From Bacillota bacterium (GTDB lineage: Bacteria; Bacillota_A; Clostridia; Peptostreptococcales; Anaerovoracaceae), in assembly GCA_017457585.1 (NCBI GenBank), contig JAFTHD010000013.1, positions 1 to 25,011 on the forward strand: a stretch of 25,011 nt of DNA. The letters are read 5' to 3'. Under the pieces are notes generated by a model that saw nothing but the letters and a program-made list of their open reading frames with translations, searched no databases and was not told the DNA's origin. Position 1 is the stretch's first letter; each line of letters begins with the position of its first letter. Of this stretch, positions 1-7,823 are shown piece after piece. The position numbers were made by a program, and so were the translations under genes.

Positions 1-861
1 GCAGTTCCGGGCGCAGCAGTTCTTTCAAAGAAAGAAAAGAAAGCTGCAGAAAAAGAAGCAAAAAGAGCAGCAAAGGAAGCGGCAAGAGAGGCTAAGAAGG
101 CAGCGAAAGCGGCACCTGCAGCAGAGGCAGCCGAAGCGGCGGAAGATACAGCAAAGGGCGGCAAGGGAAGAACTGTACTTATAATTCTTCTCATACTTCT
201 TTGTATCGTTCTGGCAGCCGAGATAATCGGAATAGGGGTGCATTACGTGGCTCCTCAGAGCAGGGTTGCGGAGATCGTTGACAACCAGCTGAATAAGGTA
301 ATCCATATGGTTACCGGCGATGAGGAGAACGATTATCAGGTCTTCTCTGACAGAAGGGAAGGGCCGGCAGAAGATCCTGCTTCGCTTGTAGCTGAACAGG
401 CTGACAGGAATTACAACGGACTGATTCAGAGCATTGAGTATAACGGAGAGCTTAAATATACAGAAGGTCAGGCAGAAGAAAATTCAGACCTGGTCCTATC
501 AATGCCCATAACCGAGTTTGAGTGGGGAAGAGATGAGTCTAACAATTCAGTTTACTACGACGAGGAGGTTATTGGGCAGGCGATAGCCTATGAATCACAG
601 AAGTATGCGCTTCTCAAAGACGGCGACGAGACCGTTCTTGGGATGATCGCAAGCGATTCGACAAAAGGAACGCTCATAAAGAAGAAAAACTCAAATCCGG
701 GAGAGTTTACAAAGCTTGAAATCGGAGAAGTCAGAGTATCAGGAACGTACTACTATGTCTGGATCAGCGAGACCATAGGGGATAAGACTGCGGAGCGTGT
801 GATCAAGATGCATCCTGAAAGTCAGTTCGTGATGATGATAGACAGAGGATTCGACGTATAG
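1..861 (+). CDS. membrane-anchored protein of unknown function, 5' end missing
   Basis: I do not recognise this gene. The reading frame is open from the first base of the window, so the start lies upstream; the visible part is 286 residues. It begins with about 55 residues very rich in Lys, Ala and Glu (a charged, probably helical or coiled-coil segment). One hydrophobic segment follows, about residues 60-82 (around bases 178-246), and then a roughly 200-residue acidic domain ending at the TAG codon. The likely topology is a cytoplasmic charged N-terminus, one membrane pass and an outer domain. The GTG at 238 could be read as a start, but it falls inside the membrane segment and has no ribosome site, so the longer frame is preferred. 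Such Lys/Ala linkers often follow a small N-terminal zinc ribbon, which would lie off the left edge; that is speculation. Confidence 0.75.
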   Translation, partial: AVPGAAVLSKKEKKAAEKEAKRAAKEAAREAKKAAKAAPAAEAAEAAEDTAKGGKGRTVLIILLILLCIVLAAEIIGIGVHYVAPQSRVAEIVDNQLNKVIHMVTGDEENDYQVFSDRREGPAEDPASLVAEQADRNYNGLIQSIEYNGELKYTEGQAEENSDLVLSMPITEFEWGRDESNNSVYYDEEVIGQAIAYESQKYALLKDGDETVLGMIASDSTKGTLIKKKNSNPGEFTKLEIGEVRVSGTYYYVWISETIGDKTAERVIKMHPESQFVMMIDRGFDV

Positions 862-877
862 GCATAAGGATAAAAAC

Positions 878-902
878 TGCAGGTGTCTCTGTGGCACCTG
901 CA
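878..902 (+). terminator. weak hairpin after the first gene
   Basis: An 8-bp perfect stem (878-885 with 895-902) with a 9-nt loop starts 17 bases after the stop codon of the first gene. No proper T run follows, only an AT-rich stretch, so it may be an inefficient terminator or an RNA-stability hairpin. Confidence 0.35.
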
Positions 903-972
903 ATTGTAAGTTATTGGGATTCTATTGGAAGTTAATTGTGTTTGACTGATCTTTTACAGGAGAGTGACCATT

Positions 973-3906
973 TTGGAAAACACCAGAAAGCCTAAGAAGA
1001 AGAGCGGGAAAGGGCTGCGGATATTTATAATCGTGCTGGCAGTGCTTCTCGTGGCGTTCATGAGCCTTATAGGGTTTATTACCGATTACCTGTGGTTCAA
1101 GGAACTGGGGTATGTTTCGGTATTCTTTACAAAACTTTTCACGCAGATAAAGATCGGCGTGCCAGTGTTCGTCATAGTGACGTTCCTGGCATACGTATAT
1201 CTCAAGTTCCTCAAACGGGGTTATATGAAGAAGATAGAGTCAACGGAGGCCGTAAATACCGGCAGACTCAATCTGATCTCGTGGGGACTTGCAGCATTGT
1301 TCGGCCTCATTGCGACATACGTATGCGTCGTGAGACTTTGGTTTGAAGGACTGCAGTATGTCAACAGCACGGGATTTGATATAAAAGACCCGCTGTACAA
1401 CATGGACATTTCGTTCTACGTTTTTAAGCTGGGGTTCATCGAGCAGGTAAATGAAATCGTTTTGGCTCTGCTCATAGCGTTCCTCGTTTTGACCGTAGTA
1501 TATTACATGGTACTGCTGACTGTTAGAACACCGTCATTCTTCGGTGAGGATGAGGATGAAGAGGATGACGCCGAAAGGTTTAAGTCCGACCATAAGGATG
1601 ACGCCGAAAGCGGACAGGGCGGCTTCGGAGGTCTCGGCGGCATTTTCGGAGCATTTACCGGCGGACTTGGCGGCGATAAGGGTCCTTTTGGGGGAGCAGA
1701 CGGGCAAAATCCTTTTGACAACATCAAAAGACCTAACGTTAAGAAGCCGGAGTTCGGAATCAACAACAGGAACCTGCACACCATAGTGACGATTGCGGAA
1801 AAGCAGCTGATAATAGTCGGAGTTCTGTTTTTCCTGATGGTAGGCGTACACTTCTTCCTGAAGCAGTACGAACTCCTCTTTGGAAGCACAGGAGCTGTTT
1901 ACGGCGCAGGATTCACAGATGTTAACGTTACTCTCTGGGTTTACAGAATCATAATGGTTCTCAGCGTCCTTGGAGCTGTCGGGTTTGCCATCGGCATTTC
2001 CAGGAAGAAGATCAGACCTGCAGTCGTTGTTCCGATTGCAATGATTATAGTGGGAGCCCTTGGAATCGGCGGGCAGATGCTCGTACAGAACCTGATCGTT
2101 ACACCTGATGAGATCAATAAGGAAAGCAAGTATCTGGAGAGAAATATAGAGTACACCCAGTACGCTTATGGGCTCGATAATGTTGATGAGAAGAGCTTCA
2201 CAGCAGGAGATGACCTTAACAGCGAAGATATTGCGAATAACTCGGATACGATTTCAAATATTAGAATAAACGACTACAGTCCGGCAAAGAAATTCTACAA
2301 CCAGACTCAGTCCATCAGACAGTATTATGATTTCAACGATGTAGACGTTGACAGATACATGGTCAACGGGGAATATACCCAGACATTCCTTTCGGCGAGA
2401 GAAATCGACGAGAGTAAGATCAGCAGCACCTGGCTGAATAAACACCTGAAGTACACGCACGGTTATGGCGTTACTCTTTCCAGAGTAGACCAGATTACCG
2501 CCAGCGGACAGCCTGATATGCTTGTAAAAAATATTCCGCCTGCATCCAGCGTTGATGAAATCGATGTAACGAGACCTGAAATATACTTCGGTGAGATGAC
2601 TGACAACTACGCTCTTGTCAACACCTCGGAGGATGAATTTGACTATCCTGACGGCAACAACAATAAGTACACGCAGTACGAGGGAAATGCCGGCATCAAG
2701 CTCAATCCGCTCAACAGGTTCATGTTCTCGGTTAGAGAAAGATCCATGAAGCTGCTCGTTTCGGGGAATATCAAGAACAAGTCAAAGATCGTCATAAACA
2801 GGAATATCAAGAACAGGGTAAGACAGATCATGCCGTACCTGGACTACGACTCTGATCCGTATATGATAACTGTAGACGGCAAGCTCTACTGGATACTGGA
2901 CGCATACACCTATTCCGATAAGTACCCGTATTCCGAGCCTTATTCAAACGAAACGACTGCCGACTACATAAGAAATTCGGTCAAGGTAGTAATAGACGCC
3001 TATAACGGAGATACCAACTACTACATAGTTGACAGCAATGACCCGATCGCGCAGACCTTCAAGAGCATCTATCCGAAGCTCTTCAAGACGTTTGATGAGA
3101 TGCCGGATGCCATCCAGGCGCATATAAGATATCCGAGCACGCTGCTTAATATTCAGGCACAGGTATATCAGAGATACCATATGGAAGACGTGAAGGTGTT
3201 CTATCAGAACGAGGACCTTTGGGAGATCTCCAGCGAAATATACGGAACTCAGGAACAGCCTATGGAGCCGAACTACTACATCATGAAGCTTCCTGGTGAA
3301 AAGAGTGCAGAGTTCGTCAACTCCATCCCGTTCACACCTAAGGACAAGAAGAACCTGATGGGACTTCTCGTAGCGAGAAATGACGGGGAAAATTACGGCA
3401 ATCTGGTGCTCTATCAGATGCCAAAGAGCAAGACGGTTTACGGACCTATGCAGGTCGAGGCTCAGATAGACCAGAACACTGAGATTTCGAAGGAATTCTC
3501 TCTCTGGAGTTCTGCAGGGTCAACCTACAGCAGAGGAAACATGTTCGTAATACCGATTGAAGATTCCATCCTCTACGTGGAACCGGTATATCTGGAAGCA
3601 ACGAACTCCAGTATACCGGAAGTTAAGAGGGTAATCGTGGTGTACGGAGATGAGATCGCCTACGAACCTACCCTCGCAGATGCGCTCAACGAAATGTTCG
3701 GAGAGGGCAGCGCCAGAAATACAAGTGCCAAGAAGGATGAGTCCGGATCGGAAGAAAAGGCGGACGACACTCTGACACAGGGTGAAATAATAGATAAAGC
3801 GCAGGAAGCATACGATAGTGTACAGGATGCACTCAAGGACGGCAAGTGGGCCAAGTACGGAGAGTACATGGACGAGCTGGAAAAGTACCTGAAGATGCTC
3901 AAGTAG
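973..3906 (+). CDS. UPF0182 family integral membrane protein
   Basis: A large membrane protein of the UPF0182 (COG1615) family, whose molecular function is not established. The N-terminal third holds several hydrophobic segments: about residues 15-40, 55-80, 100-125, 160-185, then 275-300, 325-345 and 355-375. It carries family-like sequences such as DYLWFKELGY and YNMDISFYVFKLGF. The rest is a long soluble, probably extracytoplasmic region ending in a charged helical tail. Its length of about 977 residues fits the family. A low-complexity insert between membrane segments four and five is first very acidic (around 1540-1610) and then Gly/Phe-rich (1615-1720). Start choice: AGGAG at 958-962 sits 10 bases before TTG 973, whereas GTG 964 overlaps it, so TTG 973 is preferred; the difference is three residues. 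The gene is flanked by hairpins on both sides and looks monocistronic. Confidence 0.88.
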   Translation: MENTRKPKKKSGKGLRIFIIVLAVLLVAFMSLIGFITDYLWFKELGYVSVFFTKLFTQIKIGVPVFVIVTFLAYVYLKFLKRGYMKKIESTEAVNTGRLNLISWGLAALFGLIATYVCVVRLWFEGLQYVNSTGFDIKDPLYNMDISFYVFKLGFIEQVNEIVLALLIAFLVLTVVYYMVLLTVRTPSFFGEDEDEEDDAERFKSDHKDDAESGQGGFGGLGGIFGAFTGGLGGDKGPFGGADGQNPFDNIKRPNVKKPEFGINNRNLHTIVTIAEKQLIIVGVLFFLMVGVHFFLKQYELLFGSTGAVYGAGFTDVNVTLWVYRIIMVLSVLGAVGFAIGISRKKIRPAVVVPIAMIIVGALGIGGQMLVQNLIVTPDEINKESKYLERNIEYTQYAYGLDNVDEKSFTAGDDLNSEDIANNSDTISNIRINDYSPAKKFYNQTQSIRQYYDFNDVDVDRYMVNGEYTQTFLSAREIDESKISSTWLNKHLKYTHGYGVTLSRVDQITASGQPDMLVKNIPPASSVDEIDVTRPEIYFGEMTDNYALVNTSEDEFDYPDGNNNKYTQYEGNAGIKLNPLNRFMFSVRERSMKLLVSGNIKNKSKIVINRNIKNRVRQIMPYLDYDSDPYMITVDGKLYWILDAYTYSDKYPYSEPYSNETTADYIRNSVKVVIDAYNGDTNYYIVDSNDPIAQTFKSIYPKLFKTFDEMPDAIQAHIRYPSTLLNIQAQVYQRYHMEDVKVFYQNEDLWEISSEIYGTQEQPMEPNYYIMKLPGEKSAEFVNSIPFTPKDKKNLMGLLVARNDGENYGNLVLYQMPKSKTVYGPMQVEAQIDQNTEISKEFSLWSSAGSTYSRGNMFVIPIEDSILYVEPVYLEATNSSIPEVKRVIVVYGDEIAYEPTLADALNEMFGEGSARNTSAKKDESGSEEKADDTLTQGEIIDKAQEAYDSVQDALKDGKWAKYGEYMDELEKYLKMLK

Positions 3907-3957
3907 TCCGTTAGAGGGACGCAGGCATGCAGGTGCCAAAAGTCAAAAGTTTAAGAC

Positions 3958-3989
3958 CAGAGTTGCCGGCTCTCCAGCCAGCAACTCTG
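3958..3989 (+). terminator. hairpin between the UPF0182 and glutamine synthetase genes
   Basis: A strong stem of nine pairs (3958-3966 with 3981-3989) continues after one mismatch into four more pairs (3968-3971 with 3976-3979), closed by a CTCC loop. There is no T tract downstream. It is probably the end of the UPF0182 transcript, either as a poor intrinsic terminator or as a 3'-end stabilising hairpin. Confidence 0.4.
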
Positions 3990-3994
3990 TCGCA

Positions 3995-4024
3995 TTGTAA
4001 TGATAATATTGTAGCTTTGATAAT
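3995..4024 (+). promoter_or_regulatory. possible promoter for the glutamine synthetase gene
   Basis: TTGTAA (3995-4000) and GATAAT (4019-4024) are separated by 18 bases and lie about 20 bases upstream of the start codon. This would leave a very short leader carrying only the GGAAGGAGG ribosome site. The match is imperfect and the region is AT-rich, so this is tentative. Confidence 0.3.
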
Positions 4025-4044
4025 GAAATACGGAAGGAGGGCAC

Positions 4045-5967
4045 ATGCTATCATACGACTTGAACAAAATGCTGTTCACCGTACCGGCAGATAAACACAG
4101 GCCGGAAGATATCAGTGCTATATTGACTGCTCACCCGGAAATAAAGTTTGTATCTGTGGTGGGAATCGACGTAGGCGGACATGACACAGATGAAAAGATT
4201 CCCGTAGAGGAATTCCTGTCAAACATAAAAAAATTCCTGACTCACGGAGTTCAAACCGACGGGTCATCCGTAGTTCTGCCCAAGATCGCCAATCTGAGCA
4301 ATGCAAAGGTTGACATCATACCGGATACGACGGTTAACTGGTTCGTCGATCATAACTTTAACTACACGGATCCATCAACGGGATTGCCGGTAGGAACTCT
4401 GCGGATTCCTTCATCCCTCGTGCACAACGATTCCACGAGAGTCGGATCGAGGGTAATTCTCAGGGATGCCATTGACAATTTCAAAGAGGATCTGATGGAG
4501 CTGCTGAGAGATCATCCATACGTTTTTGAACATATGGATGAAGAACTTACCAGCGCAGACGATATCGATGAGATCGTCATTACGGCAGCGACGGAACTGG
4601 AATTCTGGGTAAAGACGCCGGACGATGACGCAGACAGGGAGCAGCTCTCCACTGCGCAGATGCTCAAAGAGCAGTACTGGAAGAGAACGACAGGCCCTGT
4701 AAGAACCGCCCTTGAAGAAACCATGGTGATATTGCAGCACTACGGGTTTGATATGGAGATGGGGCACAAGGAAGTTGGCGGCGTTAAGGCGCAGCTGGGA
4801 AATTCCGGTGCCTACGACCACGTAATGGAACAGCTTGAAATAGACTGGAAATATTCGACGGCCGTGCAGGCTGCGGATAACGAGAACCAGATTAAATATG
4901 TAGTAAGGGATATTTTCAGAACTTACGGCCTTGAGGTTACCTTCATGGCAAAACCGATGGAAGGCGTTGCCGGAAACGGAGAACATACCCACATGGGCGT
5001 TGCGGCAAAACTCAAAAATGGCAAGATGGTAAACCTGTTCAGCCCGTCTGATCCTGAGACGCAGTACATGAGTCCGGTAGGCTTCGGAGGCCTGATGGGA
5101 CTTCTTAAGAACTACGACGTCATCAATCCATTTGTAAGTTCCAACATCGACTCCCTGAACCGACTGAAGCCGGGATACGAAGCGCCCGTATGTACCGTCA
5201 CATCTTTGGGACATTCAGCGAAGCTCCCGTCGAGAAACAGAACGGTTCTCGTAGGTCTGGTTCGTGAGTACGGCAACAAGATGGCGACGAGATTCGAACT
5301 GAGAGCGCCGAACCCTAAATCAAATACCTATCTTGTGCTGGCAGCCTCATACATGGCGATGCTGGACGGCATCAAGGCCGTTCTGGAAGCCGGCAAGACG
5401 CCTGAGGAACTGGAAAGGTCCATTTCCAAGGAGTACGGACAGGATGATTTCTATCTGGAGAAGGACAGAATGTACAGGACGGAGCTTGACGTATTCGATG
5501 AGTTCACAGAAGAAGAGCGTGAGAAGTTCTTTGGCAAATCACCGAGAACCGTATGGGAAAATCTCCAAGCCTTTGAGAACTGCCCTGAAAAGCTTGAAAT
5601 CTTCAAGAGAGACGACGTTATGACCGACCTGGTGTTGGCTTCGTTTAAGGAAGCAACCTTGAGCCAGTGGTCTACGGAGCTGACCAACAGAATCGTTCCG
5701 GAGGTCATGGATGTTGTGAGGGCTTGCGTTAAGTGCCACGACGATGCCACAAGCGTGGATTACGACAGATACTACTGGGGCAAGATCGATTCGCTGAGAA
5801 ATGAGCTGGGCAGAGACAAGATCGAATCCGACTGCCTGCTCACGCAGATCGTCAAGTCCCTTGCGGCGAAGGATTACAGCAGAGCCTCCGACCTTCAGAT
5901 CGACATGCAAAGGAAGGTTGAGAAACTGAGATGGCTTTATATCAAATACAAGAAGAATCTGTTCTAA
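4045..5967 (+). CDS. glnA: glutamine synthetase family protein, long form
   Basis: ATP-dependent glutamate-ammonia ligase family, expected in the cytoplasm and central to nitrogen assimilation. The N-terminal beta-grasp-like part contains DGSSVVLPKIANLSNAKVD (about residues 71-90). The catalytic core shows ATELEFWV (about 181-188), NENQIKYVVRD (about 279-289), the nucleotide-site motif GNGEHTHMGV (about 310-319), and NRTVLVGLVREYGNK followed by RFELRAPNPKSNTYL (about 395-430). These match the known glutamine synthetase active-site blocks, including the two His of the ATP loop and the Glu/Arg near the C-terminal end of the core. At 640 residues it is about 170-200 longer than a type I enzyme. 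The extra length is mostly a helical C-terminal tail of about 170 residues after the catalytic blocks. It is shorter than typical type III enzymes. Ribosome site GGAAGGAGG lies just before ATG 4045. The family call is firm; the exact substrate is less so, because long clostridial paralogues have not all been tested. Confidence 0.85.
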   Translation: MLSYDLNKMLFTVPADKHRPEDISAILTAHPEIKFVSVVGIDVGGHDTDEKIPVEEFLSNIKKFLTHGVQTDGSSVVLPKIANLSNAKVDIIPDTTVNWFVDHNFNYTDPSTGLPVGTLRIPSSLVHNDSTRVGSRVILRDAIDNFKEDLMELLRDHPYVFEHMDEELTSADDIDEIVITAATELEFWVKTPDDDADREQLSTAQMLKEQYWKRTTGPVRTALEETMVILQHYGFDMEMGHKEVGGVKAQLGNSGAYDHVMEQLEIDWKYSTAVQAADNENQIKYVVRDIFRTYGLEVTFMAKPMEGVAGNGEHTHMGVAAKLKNGKMVNLFSPSDPETQYMSPVGFGGLMGLLKNYDVINPFVSSNIDSLNRLKPGYEAPVCTVTSLGHSAKLPSRNRTVLVGLVREYGNKMATRFELRAPNPKSNTYLVLAASYMAMLDGIKAVLEAGKTPEELERSISKEYGQDDFYLEKDRMYRTELDVFDEFTEEEREKFFGKSPRTVWENLQAFENCPEKLEIFKRDDVMTDLVLASFKEATLSQWSTELTNRIVPEVMDVVRACVKCHDDATSVDYDRYYWGKIDSLRNELGRDKIESDCLLTQIVKSLAAKDYSRASDLQIDMQRKVEKLRWLYIKYKKNLF

Positions 5968-6014
5968 ATCGTGAAAAACATGTAAGTGTGAATAGATAAA
6001 AGAGAGGAAGTAAA

Positions 6015-7289
6015 ATGTTAGACATCAGGAAGATAAGAGAAGATTACGAAGGAATGAAAGCCGGCATCGAGAGAAGAACCAAGGGAAGCTTCGGTATTGA
6101 GCAGATCCCGGAGATCGACGGTAAGATCAGAGCTGCAAAGGCTGAGGTTGAGCCGATGAAGGCGAGACTCAACTCCGTGTCAAAGGAGATCGGTAAGCTG
6201 AAGAAGGCAGGGGAAGACACTTCGGCGATAATGGCAGAGATGAAGGAACTGTCCGCAGGCATCAAGAAGAAGGACGAGGAGGTTTCAAAGCTGGAAGCCG
6301 AATTAAAGGATGCGCTTCTTGGCATCCCGAATGTTCCTGCTGATTTCGTTCAGGTGGGCGAAGATGATAACGATAATGTAGAAATCAGAAAGTTCCTGGA
6401 ACCGACGGAATCCGATTTTGAAGCAAAGGCTCACTGGGATATCGGTACAGACCTGGATATTCTCGATTGGGAGAGGGCAGGCAAGATTGCAGGCACCAGA
6501 TTTACAGTATACAAAGGCCTGGGCGCAAGGCTTGAGAGAGCCATCGCCATGTTCATGCTGGATCTTCACACTATCGATCAGGATTACACAGAGATCCTTC
6601 CGCCTTTCATGGTAAACAGGGCTGCAATGACAGGTACCGGTCAGCTTCCGAAGTTTGAAGAGGACATGTTCTATATCCCTCAGAAGGACTTCTTCCTCAT
6701 TCCTACGGCAGAGGTTCCTGTAACGAATCTTCTGGCTCAGGAGATACTGCCTGAAGCGGATCTTCCGATTCATTACACCGCGTATACGCCTTGCTTCAGA
6801 GCTGAGGCAGGTTCTGCTGGAAGAGATACGAGAGGACTTATCAGACAGCACCAGTTCAACAAGGTAGAGCTTGTCAAGTTCTGCAAGCCTGAAGATTCAT
6901 GGGATGAACTGGAGAGCCTGACGGCAGATGCAGAGGAAGTTCTTAAGATTCTCGGAATTCCATATAGAGTCGTGAGACTTTCCACGGGAGACCTGGGCTT
7001 CTCATCAGCCTGCACATACGATATCGAAGTGTGGATGCCGAGCTATGGCAGGTACGTAGAGATTTCATCATGCTCCAACTTCCTGGACTTCCAGGCAAGA
7101 AGAGCCAACATCAGATTCAGAAGAGAAGGCGGCAAGAAACCGGAATTCGTTCACACACTCAACGGATCGGGTCTTGCCATCGGCAGAACTACCGCAGCAG
7201 TACTGGAGAACTTCCAGCAGGCTGACGGATCGGTAATCATTCCTGAACCGCTCAGAAAGTACATGGGCGTAGACAAGATCGAAAAGTAA
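6015..7289 (+). CDS. serS: seryl-tRNA synthetase
   Basis: Class II aminoacyl-tRNA synthetase that charges tRNA-Ser (and tRNA-Sec where present) in the cytoplasm. It has 424 residues, the usual length. Residues 1-105 form the long antiparallel coiled-coil arm that binds the tRNA extra arm, seen here as alternating Lys/Glu/Ala-rich helices. Motif 2 is visible in [17 protein letters not shown] (about 258-274) with [14 protein letters not shown] after it. Serine-site and motif 3 blocks are [19 protein letters not shown] and [20 protein letters not shown]. The protein ends normally with [12 protein letters not shown]. The gene starts 47 bases after the glutamine synthetase gene with an AGAGAGGAAG ribosome site, so the two may share a transcript. 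A large AT palindrome follows. Confidence 0.97.
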   Translation: MLDIRKIREDYEGMKAGIERRTKGSFGIEQIPEIDGKIRAAKAEVEPMKARLNSVSKEIGKLKKAGEDTSAIMAEMKELSAGIKKKDEEVSKLEAELKDALLGIPNVPADFVQVGEDDNDNVEIRKFLEPTESDFEAKAHWDIGTDLDILDWERAGKIAGTRFTVYKGLGARLERAIAMFMLDLHTIDQDYTEILPPFMVNRAAMTGTGQLPKFEEDMFYIPQKDFFLIPTAEVPVTNLLAQEILPEADLPIHYTAYTPCFRAEAGSAGRDTRGLIRQHQFNKVELVKFCKPEDSWDELESLTADAEEVLKILGIPYRVVRLSTGDLGFSSACTYDIEVWMPSYGRYVEISSCSNFLDFQARRANIRFRREGGKKPEFVHTLNGSGLAIGRTTAAVLENFQQADGSVIIPEPLRKYMGVDKIEK

Positions 7290-7330
7290 TGAATTCGGTA
7301 GCGTGAGGCAGGGGTGACCGGCGGCGTCTG

Positions 7331-7370
7331 AAGCTTTTGAAACTTTTTTTCAAAAAAGTTTCAAAAGTTT
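7331..7370 (+). terminator. AT-rich palindrome after serS, probable terminator
   Basis: A perfect 16-bp inverted repeat (7334-7349 with 7352-7367) extends by a G-T and two A-T pairs to about 19 bp, with only TC between the arms. Each arm is mostly A and T. It lies 45 bases after serS and ends one base before the -35 box at 7372. It can act as a bidirectional intrinsic terminator; its position also allows a role in the next promoter. Confidence 0.55.
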
Positions 7371-7371
7371 G

Positions 7372-7400
7372 TTGACACTAACCAGGGGTTGTGGTAGTAT
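7372..7400 (+). promoter_or_regulatory. strong sigma-A promoter for the candidate small RNA
   Basis: A perfect -35 box TTGACA (7372-7377), 17-base spacer and -10 box TAGTAT (7395-7400). Predicted start of transcription is about 7407. No start codon with a ribosome site follows; instead there is structured sequence and a terminator. Confidence 0.75.
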
Positions 7401-7409
7401 GTGAGTGGA

Positions 7410-7425
7410 GTTAGTTAACCCTAAC
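7410..7425 (+). promoter_or_regulatory. operator dyad GTTAG-N6-CTAAC at the small-RNA start
   Basis: GTTAG TTAACC CTAAC lies directly on the predicted start site of the 7372 promoter, the place where a repressor blocks initiation. It shares its arms and spacing with the sites at 13214, 13808, 13842 and 16017. The arms resemble DtxR/IdeR-type iron boxes; the regulator itself is not visible here. Confidence 0.65.
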
Positions 7426-7589
7426 CTCCTTTGTGAAACTATTTTACTCATACAAAACCTTACCTCATTTCCGCCTATTGGGGAAATCCCGCGGGCGCAT
7501 CTTATGAGAGGTGCGTCCGCTGATATAGGCATCACGACACTGAACTTTACAATTTTTATTGTGATATTAAACGACAAATATACTTCCTG

Positions 7590-7620
7590 AAAAAAGCAGA
7601 GCGTTCGGCTCTGCTTTTTT
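7590..7620 (+). terminator. intrinsic terminator of the small RNA
   Basis: A 7-bp GC-rich stem (7596-7602 with 7608-7614) with loop GTTCG, preceded by six A and followed by six T, so the pairing can extend to 13 bp. A textbook intrinsic terminator. Confidence 0.88.
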
Positions 7621-7823
7621 CATGGGTTAAGTTAAGGTTAAAAAAATATCAAAGCATGGTAATTATATGAGTTTTGTGGTATGCTTACTCTGTCTGAGCA
7701 TGCGTTCAGGCTAATTGCATTTCAAATGAAATGAAGTAATCTCTTGAAGGAAATGCTAAAGTAGTTATTTGGGTCTGCACATCTGTTTCGGTGTAGATTC
7801 AAAGTGAAAGGAAGGTTTTGACA
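7621..7823 (+). other. untranslated leader region of the rnf operon
   Basis: About 200 bases between the small-RNA terminator and rnfC with no supported gene. Contents: GTTAA-type direct repeats at 7626-7640 that do not form the regulon dyad; an ATTTCA-AA-TGAAAT inverted repeat at 7719-7732; and a 7-bp hairpin (7773-7779 with 7790-7796, one G-T pair) shortly before the ribosome site. TTGCAT (7715-7720) and TAATCT (7737-7742), 16 apart, are a weak promoter candidate. I see no confident promoter for rnf, although one is expected here. Confidence 0.4.

Larger units (their letters stand above)
7407..7620 (+). ncRNA. candidate free-standing small RNA, possibly iron-regulated
   Basis: About 210 nt bounded by a consensus promoter and a strong intrinsic terminator, with no convincing coding sequence. 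Predicted folds read by eye: a 5' hairpin formed by the operator dyad itself (GGAG at 7407-7410 can pair with CTCC at 7426-7429); a mostly unpaired C/U/A-rich stretch (7430-7470); a compact three-helix junction at 7473-7530; a U/A-rich 3' part; and the terminator hairpin. The sequence CCTCCTTT at 7425-7432 is the exact complement of the ribosome-site core AAAGGAGG. I could not match it to 6S, SRP, tmRNA, T-box or a riboswitch class I know. With the DtxR-like operator at its start, it resembles in logic the iron-sparing RNAs RyhB and FsrA, but that role is inference. Confidence 0.55.

Noticed and set aside
1503..1889. 128-codon minus-strand frame rich in Pro and Ser
   Set aside because: Complement of the Gly/Asp-rich insert of the UPF0182 gene; composition is explained by that.
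4411..5214. 267-codon open frame on the minus strand
   Set aside because: It lies wholly inside the glutamine synthetase gene, has no ribosome site and reads as a shadow of the coding strand.
7405..7590. 61-codon open frame (GTG start) across the small-RNA region
   Set aside because: No ribosome site before GTG 7405, it starts at or before the predicted transcript start, and the sequence is better explained by RNA structure.
7504..7590. 28-codon ATG frame with a hydrophobic middle, ending just before the terminator
   Set aside because: Its start codon is in the loop of a stable hairpin and has no ribosome site. A dual-function RNA is possible but not supported.
7473..7620. Riboswitch controlling rnf by attenuation
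   Set aside because: I found no upstream segment able to pair with the terminator arm as an antiterminator, and 200 bases separate the terminator from rnfC. A free-standing RNA is simpler.
7407..7620. 6S RNA, SRP RNA or T-box leader
   Set aside because: No long rod with central bubble, no SRP helix 8 sequence, and no T-box core sequence or tRNA synthetase gene downstream.
7626..7640. A sixth regulon operator in the rnf leader
   Set aside because: GTTAA repeats are present, but no CTAAC arm at the right spacing.
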